DNA of 64,000 nt from NCBI RefSeq assembly GCF_022512515.1, contig NZ_JAKWBK010000003.1:310001-374000 (forward strand), written 5' to 3'. The notes beneath the pieces are model-generated. The model did not search any database. It saw only the letters and a list, made by a program, of their open reading frames with translations, and had not been told where the DNA came from. Below are positions 1-10,422 of the stretch, in pieces; position 1 is the stretch's first letter, and every line of letters begins with the position of its first letter. This DNA is from Paraniabella hibiscisoli (GTDB lineage Bacteria; Bacteroidota; Bacteroidia; Chitinophagales; Chitinophagaceae). The position numbers and the translations under genes are program-made.

Positions 1-37
1 GAGAATGCTCCAACTATATAATAGTGCATGTTATCTA

Positions 38-903
38 TTAGCTAAGCAGATACCCATCAAGTCTGGTCATAATATAGCCGCCTGTTAGCGTATCAAAATA
101 TACCATTTCATCGCCCGGGTTTGATGAATCCCAATCCTGGTATCCGCTCACGCCAGATGATGGCCCAAATATGAGGTTAGATCTGTCGCTGATGGTTACC
201 AGAAAATCGTTACTGGAATTCGTAACACGATAAGTTATAGTATTAGCAAGCGGATCAGCTGAATAGAAGGAGAAATTTGCGTCGCCATCCGGTCCATTGA
301 AAGGGCTACTATATATTTCGTGAGGATTTCCGTTGCTATCCAAATATCTCAAATATCCTCCACCGCCGGTTTCGTACGCATCTGTATCCTGGTAAAATGT
401 TGCATATCCATAAGGAGAAGGGTATGACAGTTCTCCCGGATTTACATTATAATACTCGCCTGTTATTTTATCAAAATAAGTAGTAGTATTTCCATTTACA
501 CTTGTTATTTCAATACTGGATGCATCATTAAATGCAATGTATCCCCGTTCACATCACAATAAAGAGGATACCCGGTATTGAGATCTATACCAGCAAAAAC
601 AATGTTGCTATAGTTTGGATCGCCATAACCGGTAGTTGACACCGTTATATAATCGTTATTAGCATCATAATAGCTAAAAGAACCTCCTCCTATTGTGGAG
701 GAATTACTGTCATCTACAAAGCTACTTACATTGTTACTAGTGTTGGAAAACTCGTGATCAATTACCCAGTTAACATCGGAGTTAGGGTTGGTGCCGAGCG
801 TCCATATGATGGCCCATTGACGCCCGCCGGTGATAGCTTTTGAGTCTTCATAAGATAGTACTTCGAAAGATGTTTCGACTTCGTTAAGTGTTTTGATCCG
901 CAT
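38..903 (-). CDS. Secreted protein with double-glycine leader (exporter cargo), frameshifted
   Basis: About 288 residues once one break is repaired. The N-terminus is a classic double-glycine leader: residues 16-27 read LSYEDSKAITGG, with hydrophobic/acidic residues at -12, -8 and -4, predicting cleavage after Gly27. The mature part is Asp/Asn/Gly/Tyr-rich and carries three related motifs of the form FDxxTGxY (or IDLNTGYP), the last near the C-terminus, so it looks like a small beta-repeat protein and not a short bacteriocin. The frame breaks near 543-546; one more C in the CCCC run joins the two halves without loss. The fusion protein and C39-peptidase exporter genes lie just upstream on the same strand, making this their likely substrate. 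I do not recognise the mature domain. Leader and context are clear; function is unknown. Confidence 0.75.
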
Positions 904-975
904 AGATGTTGATTTAGATATGAATAATTAATTCTTTTAAAATTATGTCTTAAAATGGCATGAAGTAATGATCAT

Positions 976-987
976 GCAAACGTTTGC
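976..987. promoter_or_regulatory. 12-bp palindrome GCAAACGTTTGC, LacI-family-type operator candidate
   Basis: A perfect 12-bp palindrome with a central CG lies in the short gap between the hlyD-like stop and the start of the GG-leader gene. Its shape is that of LacI/GalR-family operators. The inner ten bases, CAAACGTTTG, recur ahead of the proline dehydrogenase gene (30321-30330). It could control the cargo gene separately from the exporter. Operator function is inference. Confidence 0.4.
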
Positions 988-988
988 G

Positions 989-2314
989 CTATTTATTTAC
1001 CGTGTATTTTAAGTTATCAAAGAATCGTTCAATCAGCTTTTTGTCTTTTGTGATAATTTCTGCAGTTCCTTTTCCTTCATAAATAAAAGCCAGCTTTTTC
1101 CCATAATTGGTTATTAACCCTTCTTTCAATTTCACTGTTACCAAATAGGTTTCGACATCTCCATCTTTCGACTTTTCTATGTTAGTTGTTTTAGATATAG
1201 TTGCCACATTTCCCTGTATCGCCCCGTACTCATTGTAGGGATAATTATCAAGTTTTACTACAACCTCTTGTCCTTGTTGTACCTTACCTGCCCCATTTGC
1301 AGGAATAATAACCTGACCATAGGGTTGCTGCTGAGCAGGTAACATTGTAAAAAGAGGCTCTGAACTTTGTACAAATTGCCCGGAGGTCCAAAACTTTAAA
1401 AATTGTACCTGCCCGTTAAATGGCGCCTTTACCAGATAGGTTTGCTCCCATCCATTTATATTTTCCCTCAAATCATTATAGGAGGCTACCAGATTTAATC
1501 TTAACTCATTAAACCTTTCGTTTCTTTCGATGGTTGTTTCCGTTATCTGGCTATGAATTTGTAATTGCTCTTTTTCTTTTTGGAGTTTTTCAGCAGTTAT
1601 ATTATTATAGCCAGTTTTGCCTGATATCTCATTAAGTTTAGATTTTTCGATATCCCCGGCTGACAATACTCGTTCGGCATAAAGCAGCGAGTCTCGCTTA
1701 AATAAGCTTCTGCTTTTCTCTATGTATTCTTTGGTGGCAACAACCTTATCCACCAGATTATCCAACTCTTTAGTCTGATGTACTTCGAGGCTCTTTAATT
1801 CTGTAATTTTTTTGTCATACAATTTATCATTTAAAAAACTATTATACTCGTTAAGAGCATTGAGAAAATTATAATATTTTGATGAGATGACTCCTAAAGA
1901 AAAGTTATGGGAGAACTTCTTCGCATCGATACTATAATAGAATCTTTCCGGGTCGAATTGTTGAAGCATTTTTTTCAGGAGTACAATATCGGCGTAGATT
2001 GCAGGATTATCAATGTAAGCAATGACCTCCCCTTCTTTAATAGGATCAAGGGAGTTTTTAACATTCAATATCAACTTTCCGTTTGTATTTGCCACCAACT
2101 TGATAGGAGCCGTGCTGGTATTAATGGTAACCCTGCCCACAATCACATCCGGATACTTAATAAGAAAACCCAGACCTGTCATACTCAGAACAATAAATAC
2201 TATAATAAAGGCAACCCAGTAGCCAAATTTGGTTGGCATCCTGTCAATAATGTCCTGAACCTCCTCAGTACGATTCTGAGTTGTTCCTATTTCAATAGTT
2301 TCAATACTAGCCAT
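989..2314 (-). CDS. HlyD-family membrane fusion protein of a GG-peptide exporter
   Basis: 441 residues, intact. It forms the periplasmic adaptor linking the inner-membrane ABC exporter to an outer-membrane channel. A short cytosolic N-terminus is followed by one transmembrane helix at about residues 31-52, then a first half-lipoyl segment, a long coiled-coil hairpin rich in Lys/Glu/Leu (about 150-280), the second half-lipoyl part (VKAPFNGQVQFLKF, near 295) and a beta-barrel domain. Its ATG overlaps the exporter stop by one base (TAATG), indicating translational coupling. No TolC-like outer-membrane gene is in this window; it would be supplied from elsewhere or lie left of position 1. Confidence 0.9.
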   Translation of the reverse strand: MASIETIEIGTTQNRTEEVQDIIDRMPTKFGYWVAFIIVFIVLSMTGLGFLIKYPDVIVGRVTINTSTAPIKLVANTNGKLILNVKNSLDPIKEGEVIAYIDNPAIYADIVLLKKMLQQFDPERFYYSIDAKKFSHNFSLGVISSKYYNFLNALNEYNSFLNDKLYDKKITELKSLEVHQTKELDNLVDKVVATKEYIEKSRSLFKRDSLLYAERVLSAGDIEKSKLNEISGKTGYNNITAEKLQKEKEQLQIHSQITETTIERNERFNELRLNLVASYNDLRENINGWEQTYLVKAPFNGQVQFLKFWTSGQFVQSSEPLFTMLPAQQQPYGQVIIPANGAGKVQQGQEVVVKLDNYPYNEYGAIQGNVATISKTTNIEKSKDGDVETYLVTVKLKEGLITNYGKKLAFIYEGKGTAEIITKDKKLIERFFDNLKYTVNK

Positions 2315-4599
2315 TATTTAGGATCATTACTTTCTTCAGCATGTTTTACAGTGCCTTTGGTATGCGTCAAAGCCATGCCTGGCTTCGCTTCTTCGTCTTG
2401 TATTGGGTTATCTAAATTGGCTGCGCCATCCAATTGCGCCTGAACCAACTGGTAATATTGCTTTTGATGCTTCATCAGAAAATTATGATTACCTATCTCT
2501 ACTATACGTCCGTCCTGCATTACTACAATCTGATCGGCTTTTCTAATAGTGCTGAGCCGATGGGCTACAACAATTACTGTTTTATCTTTAAAAACTTTGT
2601 CCAGAGCCATTACTATTTTTTGCTCATTAACGGTATCCAGCGCATTTGTGGCTTCGTCAAAGAAAAGATAGTCTGGATCTTTATAGAGGGCTCGGGCTAT
2701 CAATATTCTTTGCTTCTGTCCTCCACTTAAGCCACGCCCCTGCTCCCCCATCATAGTTTGATAACCTAATGGCAATTTTTCTATTTCTGCAGCAATATTA
2801 GCGGCGTCCAAAGCATTTCTCAGCTTCTTATAATCAACCTTCTCATCATCAAGAACTATATTGTTTAAGATCGTATCATTAAATATTTTTCCATCCTGCA
2901 TTACAGCTCCACACTTTTCCCGCCATTGCTTCAGGCTAATATTATTTATATTCATGCTCCCCATCATAATGTCGCCATGGCTAGGCTTATACAGTCTTAA
3001 CAGTAACTTTAGCAATGTAGACTTCCCGCTTCCACTGTCACCAACGATTGCGGTCACCTTTCTTTCGGGTATATGAAGTTGAATGTTTTTTAGAACCAAC
3101 GGACTATGGGGAGCGTACTGAAACATTACGTTATTGAGTAAAAGGCTTTTGTTTTGCGGCAGATCAATGGGATTGCTCCCCACATCCTGATGCTCATCTT
3201 TCAACTCATGTATTTCGTTCAATCGCAGAAAACTAATTTTTGCAAATTGAAATGCAATAATAAACTGGATAAACTGTTGAACAGGCCCATTGAGCATACC
3301 TATTATAAACTGCGTTGATATCATTACTCCAAAGGTTATCTGCCCTTTAATTACCGCCTGGGCACAAAAAAAGTAATTGCCAGATTTTTGATATTGTCAA
3401 TGAACTGAGCTCCCGATGTCTGCGTATTAGTGACACTTAAGGATCGAACGTTTACCTTGTATAATGCAGCCTGTATATTTTCCCATTTCCATCGCTTATC
3501 CTTTTCATAATTGTTAATCTTAATATCCTGAATACTTCCTATTGTTTCCCCAATAGCTTTGATTTTTAGAAACCAACTCAAAATATTCCCAGTCTAACTT
3601 TTTTCTTATAGCAAGGAAAGCAAAAACCCAGGATACATACAGAATACTTCCTCCCAAAAAAATGGTAAACACAATTTTATTATAGAAAAAGAGAATTATC
3701 CCAAAAACGATAAAGGTTAACGTGGAGAATATCATGTTTAACGAGTTATTCATAATAAAACTCCTGATCCGCTCATGATCATTTGCCCTTTGCAAAATAT
3801 CGCCGGTAGACTTGTTTTCAAAAAAGTAATGGGCAATAACATCAGCTTAATTAGATAATCGGATATTATCGCAATATTGACCCGAGACGTAACATGCAGC
3901 AAAATCCAGTCGCGTACAATATTTGACAGTAAAATACAGACGTAGATGGTAATATTTGCAACCAACACAAGGTTAATAAAGTCAACATCCCTTGTTTGAA
4001 TACCTACATCAATCACTGCCTTTGAAATGAAAGGTAGAAATCCCTGAAGGATCGTAACAATAAGCATGACAATACCCAGTGTTACAAAGCTTTTCTTGTA
4101 GGGTTTGAAATAGCTTATAAAGTTGGAAAATGTTTTTTCCTATTGGTATGATCCATTACCCTGTTATCATAAAACTCCGGCCTGGGTTCTAAAACCATTA
4201 CTACCCCTTTGGTTGCCTCGGCATGTAACCATTTTTTTCAAAATCGTCTTGTTTATAATTCACCAATCCTTTGGCAGGATCAGAAACATAAAAAACTTTT
4301 CGTTTGATATTGGTTTTATAGACTACTACAAAATGGTTATTGTCCCAATGTACGATAGCTGGTAAAGGTAAGCGATGCAGTAGGTCTTCGACCGAAGCCT
4401 TTACTGAAAGACTTCTCATACCAATTGCCTCTGCCGCATGGCCAATGTCGAAAAAAGATACACCTTCTTTTGTAATACCACATTTATCCCTCAGATATTG
4501 CAAGGAAAAGTACTTTCCATAGTATTTGGCAATTATTTTGAGACAAGCGGGGCCACAATCCATTAAATCGAGCTGTCGATCAGTAGGAAAACGTTTCAA
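2314..4599 (-). CDS. Peptidase-containing ABC transporter (C39 + TMD + NBD), frameshifted
   Basis: About 760 residues after repair, the normal size for a PCAT/LagD-type exporter that cleaves GG leaders and exports the cargo. The C39 peptidase is at the N-terminus: QLDLMDCGPACL with catalytic Cys15, the His in IVHWDNNHF and the Asp in VSDPAKG. Transmembrane segments follow, then the ATPase with Walker A GDSGSGKSTLL, signature LSGGQKQR, Walker B LFFDEA and H-loop AHR. Frame breaks fall at CCCC 4204-4207, T6 4133-4138, A6 3820-3825, near 3555-3565, and A7 3366-3372; most are cured by one extra base in the run. The start is probably the TTG at 4599, since no ATG gives the complete peptidase domain. 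All catalytic residues are present. Confidence 0.88.
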
Positions 4600-4666
4600 T
4601 TCAAAATAGGTTATTAACGTGATTTCAAAAATTAAGCAACAAACTTGTGGTTAGGGAGGCTATCTT

Positions 4667-4717
4667 AAAAAAGGATCTGAAAATGCCCTACTTGTCAGGA
4701 ACTTTCAGATCCTTTTT
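4667..4717. terminator. Bidirectional rho-independent terminator
   Basis: GGATCTGAAA (from 4673) pairs with TTTCAGATCC (4703-4712), flanked by A6 on the left and T5 on the right, so it works in either direction. It ends the long SusCD operon (minus strand, last stop at 4722) and separates it from the exporter operon. Confidence 0.85.
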
Positions 4718-4721
4718 CCAA

Positions 4722-6510
4722 TTAAAATGAAACAAATTCTGATTCATAATTAGCTAACCAATTGGTTCCCTCAAAAGACCAGGAATCCTGTACCGGAACC
4801 CGAAGCCAATAAAAAGCTGTTCGGGCAACACTACCGCTGGTTTGTAATTGAACCACTTTTCCGGCAGGAACTCCGGTTACCGGAGCATTGCAGGGAAAAG
4901 CCGGAATCAAGCTCCATTGAAAATTACGTTCCAAAATAAAGTCTCTTCCAGATGATCCTGGTATCTGATTTTTTAAGCGTCCGCCCGTTCCATCATTACC
5001 AGGAAAATAACCTATCAAATTAGCATATTTAGGGTGTTTTGTAATATCCGGAGACACACATTGGCCGCAATTTCAGCCGAGCTTAATCCTGTATTAAATA
5101 TTCTTATATCAGCTACATTTAATGCTACATGCGATGTTGAGGCATCACTGGCATTCCCTTGTGTCCAACCTAATATTAACGGTCTAGGCGATTTAAATGC
5201 GTTCCAACCTGCTGTACCTCCGGATAATGTCCAGGTTGTCACATCTGTTTCTGTAACTTTAAGACCATCCGCATATCCTTTTACAAAACGCCTTGTAGCA
5301 CCACTAACAACACTGTCGGCAAAAGCAACAGAAATGGTATGCCATGTTTCATCGAATATTGCGGGACCACCACCGGGTCTGGCTCTGGTAGTACCTCCTC
5401 TCACTTCCAGGTTGAAATTGTTATTGCCGCCCGTAAACAACGCAAATCCTGGATCTCCGGAGTCCAACATATTGCCTGTAACAGGTCCTTTTTTACTGAA
5501 AAACAGTGGGAAACTACCGCTTCTGGTTCCTTTTACTTTCATTTCATAAGTAATGGGACCCGAACCCGGATCAAAAGCATTGGCATCTTCCATAATAGCC
5601 CTGACAGCATTTGTTTGCCCGCCAGCAAAACGCACACCATAAAAAGCGCCTTGTGTTGTAAACTCCAAGGGCTTAAATTTTTCATTGTAAAACATTTGAA
5701 AAGCCTGGGTTTCAGCACCACTTGATCCACCATAGCTATTGCCCGCACCTCCATGTGTGCTAACAACAATCACTAACCATTCTTCTTTTTTGTTATACTC
5801 GGGACGTGCTTTTAACGCTGTCATGATTTCGCCAACGTATCCATCTACTTTTGTAATTGCTTCTTTGTAAGCTACATTTCCCTGGTTAAAGCCACCAGCC
5901 TTACCTGCAATAGAAGGACCATTAAAGTGGAGCGTCAGGAATTCTGGATTGCGTGTTTTAATTCTTACTAAAGCAGAATCTTTTACTGCCTGATCGCCTG
6001 TAGTAATTACCGGGTCCTGTATTTCAGGAACCACCCTGTCTACCAGGGTATTCCACGAAGAGATAAAACTCGTTCGCATATTACTTTTTGTAGCCGAAGA
6101 AAGAATATAGGAGAACATAGACGGATAGTTAGGCGGGAGACCCGCATGCGGATCGCTACCCTCGGCAGGAGTAAAAATGAAGGAACTATCGGCAATCTTA
6201 TGCTTTCCGTAAGAAACACCTGCTACCAACGATTTCCAGGAAGTAGCGTCTGTGCTTATCTCATCCGATACTCCATCCCATTGAAACTTAGCATGGGCCA
6301 GCATTCCGGTTAAAGCAGCCGGAGCGATAGCTTTTACTTCGCTACTTACCGCCCCATCTATTCCAATCAGGAGCACCCTACGGCTGGTTAAGGCATTAGA
6401 GCTATCCAGGTCGTCCTCAAAATAGGGTGGTGGATCAGCATATTTTTGCAGGAGTTCATAATACATGTTACTAATAACGCCGCCGCTAACAAAGTATATA
6501 TCTTCTTCAT
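4722..6510 (-). CDS. Alkaline-phosphatase-fold lipoprotein with LamG-like and DUF4983 domains, frameshifted
   Basis: About 596 residues. The true start appears to be the ATG at 6510, which gives a lipoprotein signal MKKIYTLLAAALLV followed by a lipobox MNSC; this frame joins the main frame if the T5 run at 6443-6447 (A5 in the coding strand) gains one base. Domains: alkaline-phosphatase superfamily (VLLIGIDGA metal site, TSWKSLVAGVSYGKHKI around the nucleophile), a concanavalin/LamG-like domain, and a C-terminal DUF4983 domain reached through a second break near 5040. The later zinc-ligand motifs look degenerate (NGPSIAGKAGG and STHGGAG where DxxGHxxG and DHG are usual), so catalysis is doubtful. 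It is the last gene of the SusCD operon, 20 bases after the M60 gene, and is probably surface-exposed. Confidence 0.78.
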
Positions 6511-6530
6511 AAATTTCAAAAATTATTAAA

Positions 6531-8558
6531 TTATTGACGTACAATATCCAGTTCAGCTATAGAAGTATTACCTGTTCCATCGGTATCAGCCGTAGAAGGA
6601 ATTATTACCCTAAAGTATCGAGCTGTGACGGGATTTGTCAATGTAAAAGTCTGTAACCCTTCAACCTGAGGTACTGTAAAGGGACTACCGCCTACCTCAG
6701 TCCATGAAGACCCATCTAAACTGGTTTCCAGGCGAATTCTCTTAACTGGTCTTGAAAGCGCTGACCTGAGTGCAAATTTAAGCGCAGTGATATTAGTAGC
6801 TATAAACATATCTACTGTTAAGTTATATGGCAAAGCGATAGCCGCTGGAGAGTACTGTGAATGCCAATAAGTCGCAAGATTTCCGTCTATGGCTGCTGCT
6901 GCCGGACCGCTGGGTGCGGTTTCGCCGGTAGCCTGAGCCGAATTCGTCGTGATCGTCCACAAAGATTTAGGATCCAAAGCGCCATCTCCCCTGTTTGGGT
7001 AATTGGATTATATTCCCACACTTTTTGAGCCATTAGTGGGTACTGAAGAGCCATCCTGCCTGACAGATTCGTACTTACAGCTATGCCCCATTGCCTGAAG
7101 AAAGGAAACCAGTTCTTTTTGTATAGTCGCAAATCGCTTCAAAGAGAAAATCTCTTTTTGCTGATCACTTGTTGAGATACGCACGGCTCGTCTTGCCCTT
7201 CTATAGAGATAAGGCATAAAGTCCCATCCCCAAGGTTGACCTTGATAGCCCCAGTTTGCTGGTATTTTATTGAATATCTGAAGGAAGGGTGCCAGGCGCG
7301 CGAAAGGATCGTTGATGGCCGCATCCGTACCATCAAAGTTGCGCGTTCCTATTGCACCGGTTGCCCAGGCTACAGCGGGTGTTATTTTGCCTGCCAGATC
7401 ATCTACAGGAAAAGTATGTTTGGCGGGGTAAACGCCAAGGCGCTTAGAATTCTTAAATATAAAGAGGTTACAGGTAGTTTCGCCCAGAGAACTCCAGCTC
7501 CAGTATTGTCCCTGCTGGTTATTGTGGCCAATTTCGTGAAAAGTACCCCAGCTGGCTGCATTTTTTAAATAATCATGGTCGGTAAACTCATCAAACCAGT
7601 CATAGCCGTACTGGGCTCTGAAAGGGTAACCCGATACACCTCCGGCACCCGGTGGCAAGGTAATATCCTGTACTACTCTCCATGGCAACAAAGGCGCCTG
7701 ATCTACCGGATCGTCATTAGCTCCTAATACTTCTTTTAAGCCCTCCCATTCATAGTAATCAAATCTGATAGCGTCGTTCCATTCCTTCATTAAACCAGTA
7801 ATATCGGTTACGTTCCTGTCAATAAAAAACTGTCGTGGCAGTGTAAATATAATGTTCTCGCTACGCAGCTCCAGCCAAGGTGTACAAGAACTCCTGATAG
7901 CCGCCTGAAACGCTGCTTCAGTGGTTTGCCCATAAATAAAATCAGGCATTTTAACCACATTGCTGAAAGTGATAGGAACTGGTGTACTTTGCGGCATTTG
8001 CGGAATAATATAAATAGGTCCGCCGTACAGGTTACGTAAATAATTACGCCCCGGAGAAAGGCTTGTTTTAGAATAAATTATTGGATCCCGCTGCGAATTG
8101 GGTACCGCAGAAGCATCATAAGTCCACGCACCGATTTGCACCAGCAATGAGTTCTGACCTGCCGGTACATCTATTATTACCAACTCCCCGGGAGCAGCAT
8201 AATAACCAGTACTCACAATGGGCCCCACCGGATTACCAAAATTATTCAATACAATCGGTGGCTGAGAAATGCGCAACTGATCTTTATCAGCCGGGAAGTA
8301 TTTAAAGTTCATATTCACCGTAACGTTATTGAGACGAGGTTCGCTACTGCATACTAAACCCGGGAATATACGCGCTTTAGCATATTTGCTGGCATCTACA
8401 TTTTTAACACTGGTATCGATAGTTACCCCTGATGCATCAGACCCGTCTCCAGGCACACCATCAACGAAACCAAAGTCACGGTCTCTTTTGCAGGCTGTAA
8501 GCAATATAGCCATACTGCAAACAGTGGTTAAAAACGGTAATAAAAATTTATTCTTCAT
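6531..8558 (-). CDS. M60-family (enhancin-like) metallopeptidase lipoprotein with F5/8C domain, frameshifted
   Basis: About 676 residues. Lipoprotein signal with lipobox LLTAC (Cys23), an N-terminal beta domain, then the M60 gluzincin core: HEIGHNNQ near residue 340 followed by the third zinc ligand in LGETTCN. The C-terminal 140 residues form a discoidin (F5/8 type C) carbohydrate-binding domain. Two frame breaks, near 7115 and near 6990, interrupt the end of the peptidase domain; rejoined frames read NWFPFFRQWGIAVS, typical of the family. M60-like enzymes of Bacteroidota are known to cleave mucin-type and other O-glycoproteins. In this operon it is the only recognisable hydrolase with an intact catalytic motif, so it probably defines the substrate class. 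Confidence 0.88.
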
Positions 8559-8629
8559 TAGTACACTTTTAATTTTCGGAGAGCATAGTTGCTCAAACTT
8601 CTCCCTGGTTTATACTTTATGCTTCCTGC

Positions 8630-10368
8630 TTATCTAACATTAATGTATTGGGGCACCCATGTTTTACCATCCAGTCCCCACGAAGTAGGTGTAGTTATTC
8701 CCAACCATTGGTACACCTGCATGGCTACATCAACTGAATTGGGAACCGAACGGTATACTGCCGGTACAATTTGCGGACAAACTTTGGTAGAGACATCATT
8801 GAAAATAGCCGGGTCTAAAGTTTGCACCAGGAGGTTGTTGCCATTACCACTTTCATCCGCTATTATTCTATCTGCTCCTATATTATTGGAAGGCCAAAAA
8901 CCTACCAGGTTTGCTTTATATTGATCGTCGGCCACATCGGTTCTGCAATAATTGGCCTGGATATAGGCGTCTGATAGCGCAGTGTTGTAAATCCTCACAT
9001 CTGTGATCATATAGTTACCTAAACCTGTATTATTATCATTATTATTATTGCCAAAAGTTAACGGACTAGGAGAATCCAAATTCCCTCTATCTGCTATATT
9101 GCTGCTGGCGGTTGATTTTTGCCCGTCAGTAAATACATACACGGTTCGCGTAGTGGCATTTACCTGTGTGATCTGAGCAGTTAACGTGTGCCATTGCGCG
9201 TCAGAAACTTTAGTACCCCTAACCTGTGTATTTCCAAATCCGGTTTGTCCGATATTAATCTGCCAGTCACCATCTTCCAGGAAAAACACCCAACCTACAA
9301 CGCCCCCAGTAAACGTGGCCCTTTTAGACAGTATAGCCGGATAATTTGCATTAGCAGCAGGAAGTTTTACTTTGCATTGAATAGTATAGCTACCTGTAGT
9401 ACCTAAATTTCCTATCGAAGTATTATTGATCATTCTCGCGCGCTTATTCTGAGAAAGTGTGCCGCTATAGAAGGTACTTGTACCTATATACGGAATAACC
9501 GTTGGCTTTGCTGCTGCCTGTATCCTGAAATTGGGTACGGGGTAAAATTATAAGCCATAAACATTGTGTTGTGCCGGGTATCCCTGAAAGCCGACCATAT
9601 TTCACCGGCACCTGGAACAAAAGGAGTGTTACTACCTTTATTGGATGACACCATAATCAGCCAATTTTCTTTTAAATAAGTAGGCCTGGCGGCAATGGTA
9701 TTCATCAGGTCTTTCAATTGATTATCGACCGTTAAAATAGCATCTTTGTACGCGGCATTTGCTGCGCTATACCCGCTGGCTGCACCTACATTCTCCACAT
9801 TACGCAATTGAACAAAAACCAGATCGGCAGCATTGGCTGAAGCCAATTCTGTTTTGGTGGCATTAATTACACCCGCATCATTGTTTTCAAAAGATTGTTT
9901 TACAACTGCGTCTGCTGCAAGATTATCTGCCAAAGCCTGGGATGCGGTGAATGCTGCAGACTTCATGCCTGGTCTAGCCTGTTTAATTGTAAAAATACTC
10001 GGGTAAGTAGCAAAATTATTACCTGAAAAACTATTACCTGTAACCCCATGTTTTGCAGATGTAGTGCCGGTTAAAAGATTGGTCCAGGTCAAATAACTTC
10101 CATTGGCATTGTTCTCAAAATCGCTCAAGGCGTCCCATGAGTAAATAGCATTATCGGCCATATTCACCAATGTTGGAGCCTGCGCTTTTCTTACCTCGTC
10201 TCCTACCGCGCCGTCAATTACCAAAAACAGTACTTTATTTTTTACAGTAGTCGTGTCCGCACTGCCTTCTGCTCCCAAATTGTTTTGTACTGATTTATTA
10301 CAAGCAGTGAACACCAATAAACCTGATGCAATGATTAAACCGATACTTCCCAAAAATTTATGCTTCAT
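8630..10368 (-). CDS. Second alkaline-phosphatase-fold lipoprotein with LamG-like and DUF4983 domains, frameshifted
   Basis: About 579 residues, same architecture as the 4722-6510 gene. The signal ends in lipobox VFTAC (Cys23). The phosphatase-fold part shows VLFLVIDGA and LTWTNLLTGTTSAKHGV, but the expected DxxGHxxG is NVENVGAASG and the DHG motif is SSNKG, so the zinc site is probably lost. A LamG-like sandwich and DUF4983 (ending near GKTWVPQYI) follow after one break near 9535-9545 in a C-run. It lies 71 bases before the M60 gene, so the two homologues flank the peptidase. A glycan- or peptide-binding role is more likely than phosphatase activity, by inference. Confidence 0.78.
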
Positions 10369-10422
10369 GTTAATTCTTTATTAGAATATTTACTAAATAG
10401 CTGTCCAACAACCCGTTTATCT

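Noticed and set aside
976..987. True PurR box of the enteric type
   Set aside because: It resembles the E. coli PurR operator, but that regulator is not expected in Bacteroidota and neither flanking gene is in purine synthesis; kept only as a generic LacI-family-type palindrome.
1907..2443. A 178-codon plus-strand open frame
   Set aside because: Antisense to the HlyD-like and exporter genes, both of which are firmly identified; shadow frame.
5034..5549. A 171-codon plus-strand open frame
   Set aside because: It lies antisense inside the LamG/DUF4983 region of a real minus-strand gene; composition follows the codons of that gene.
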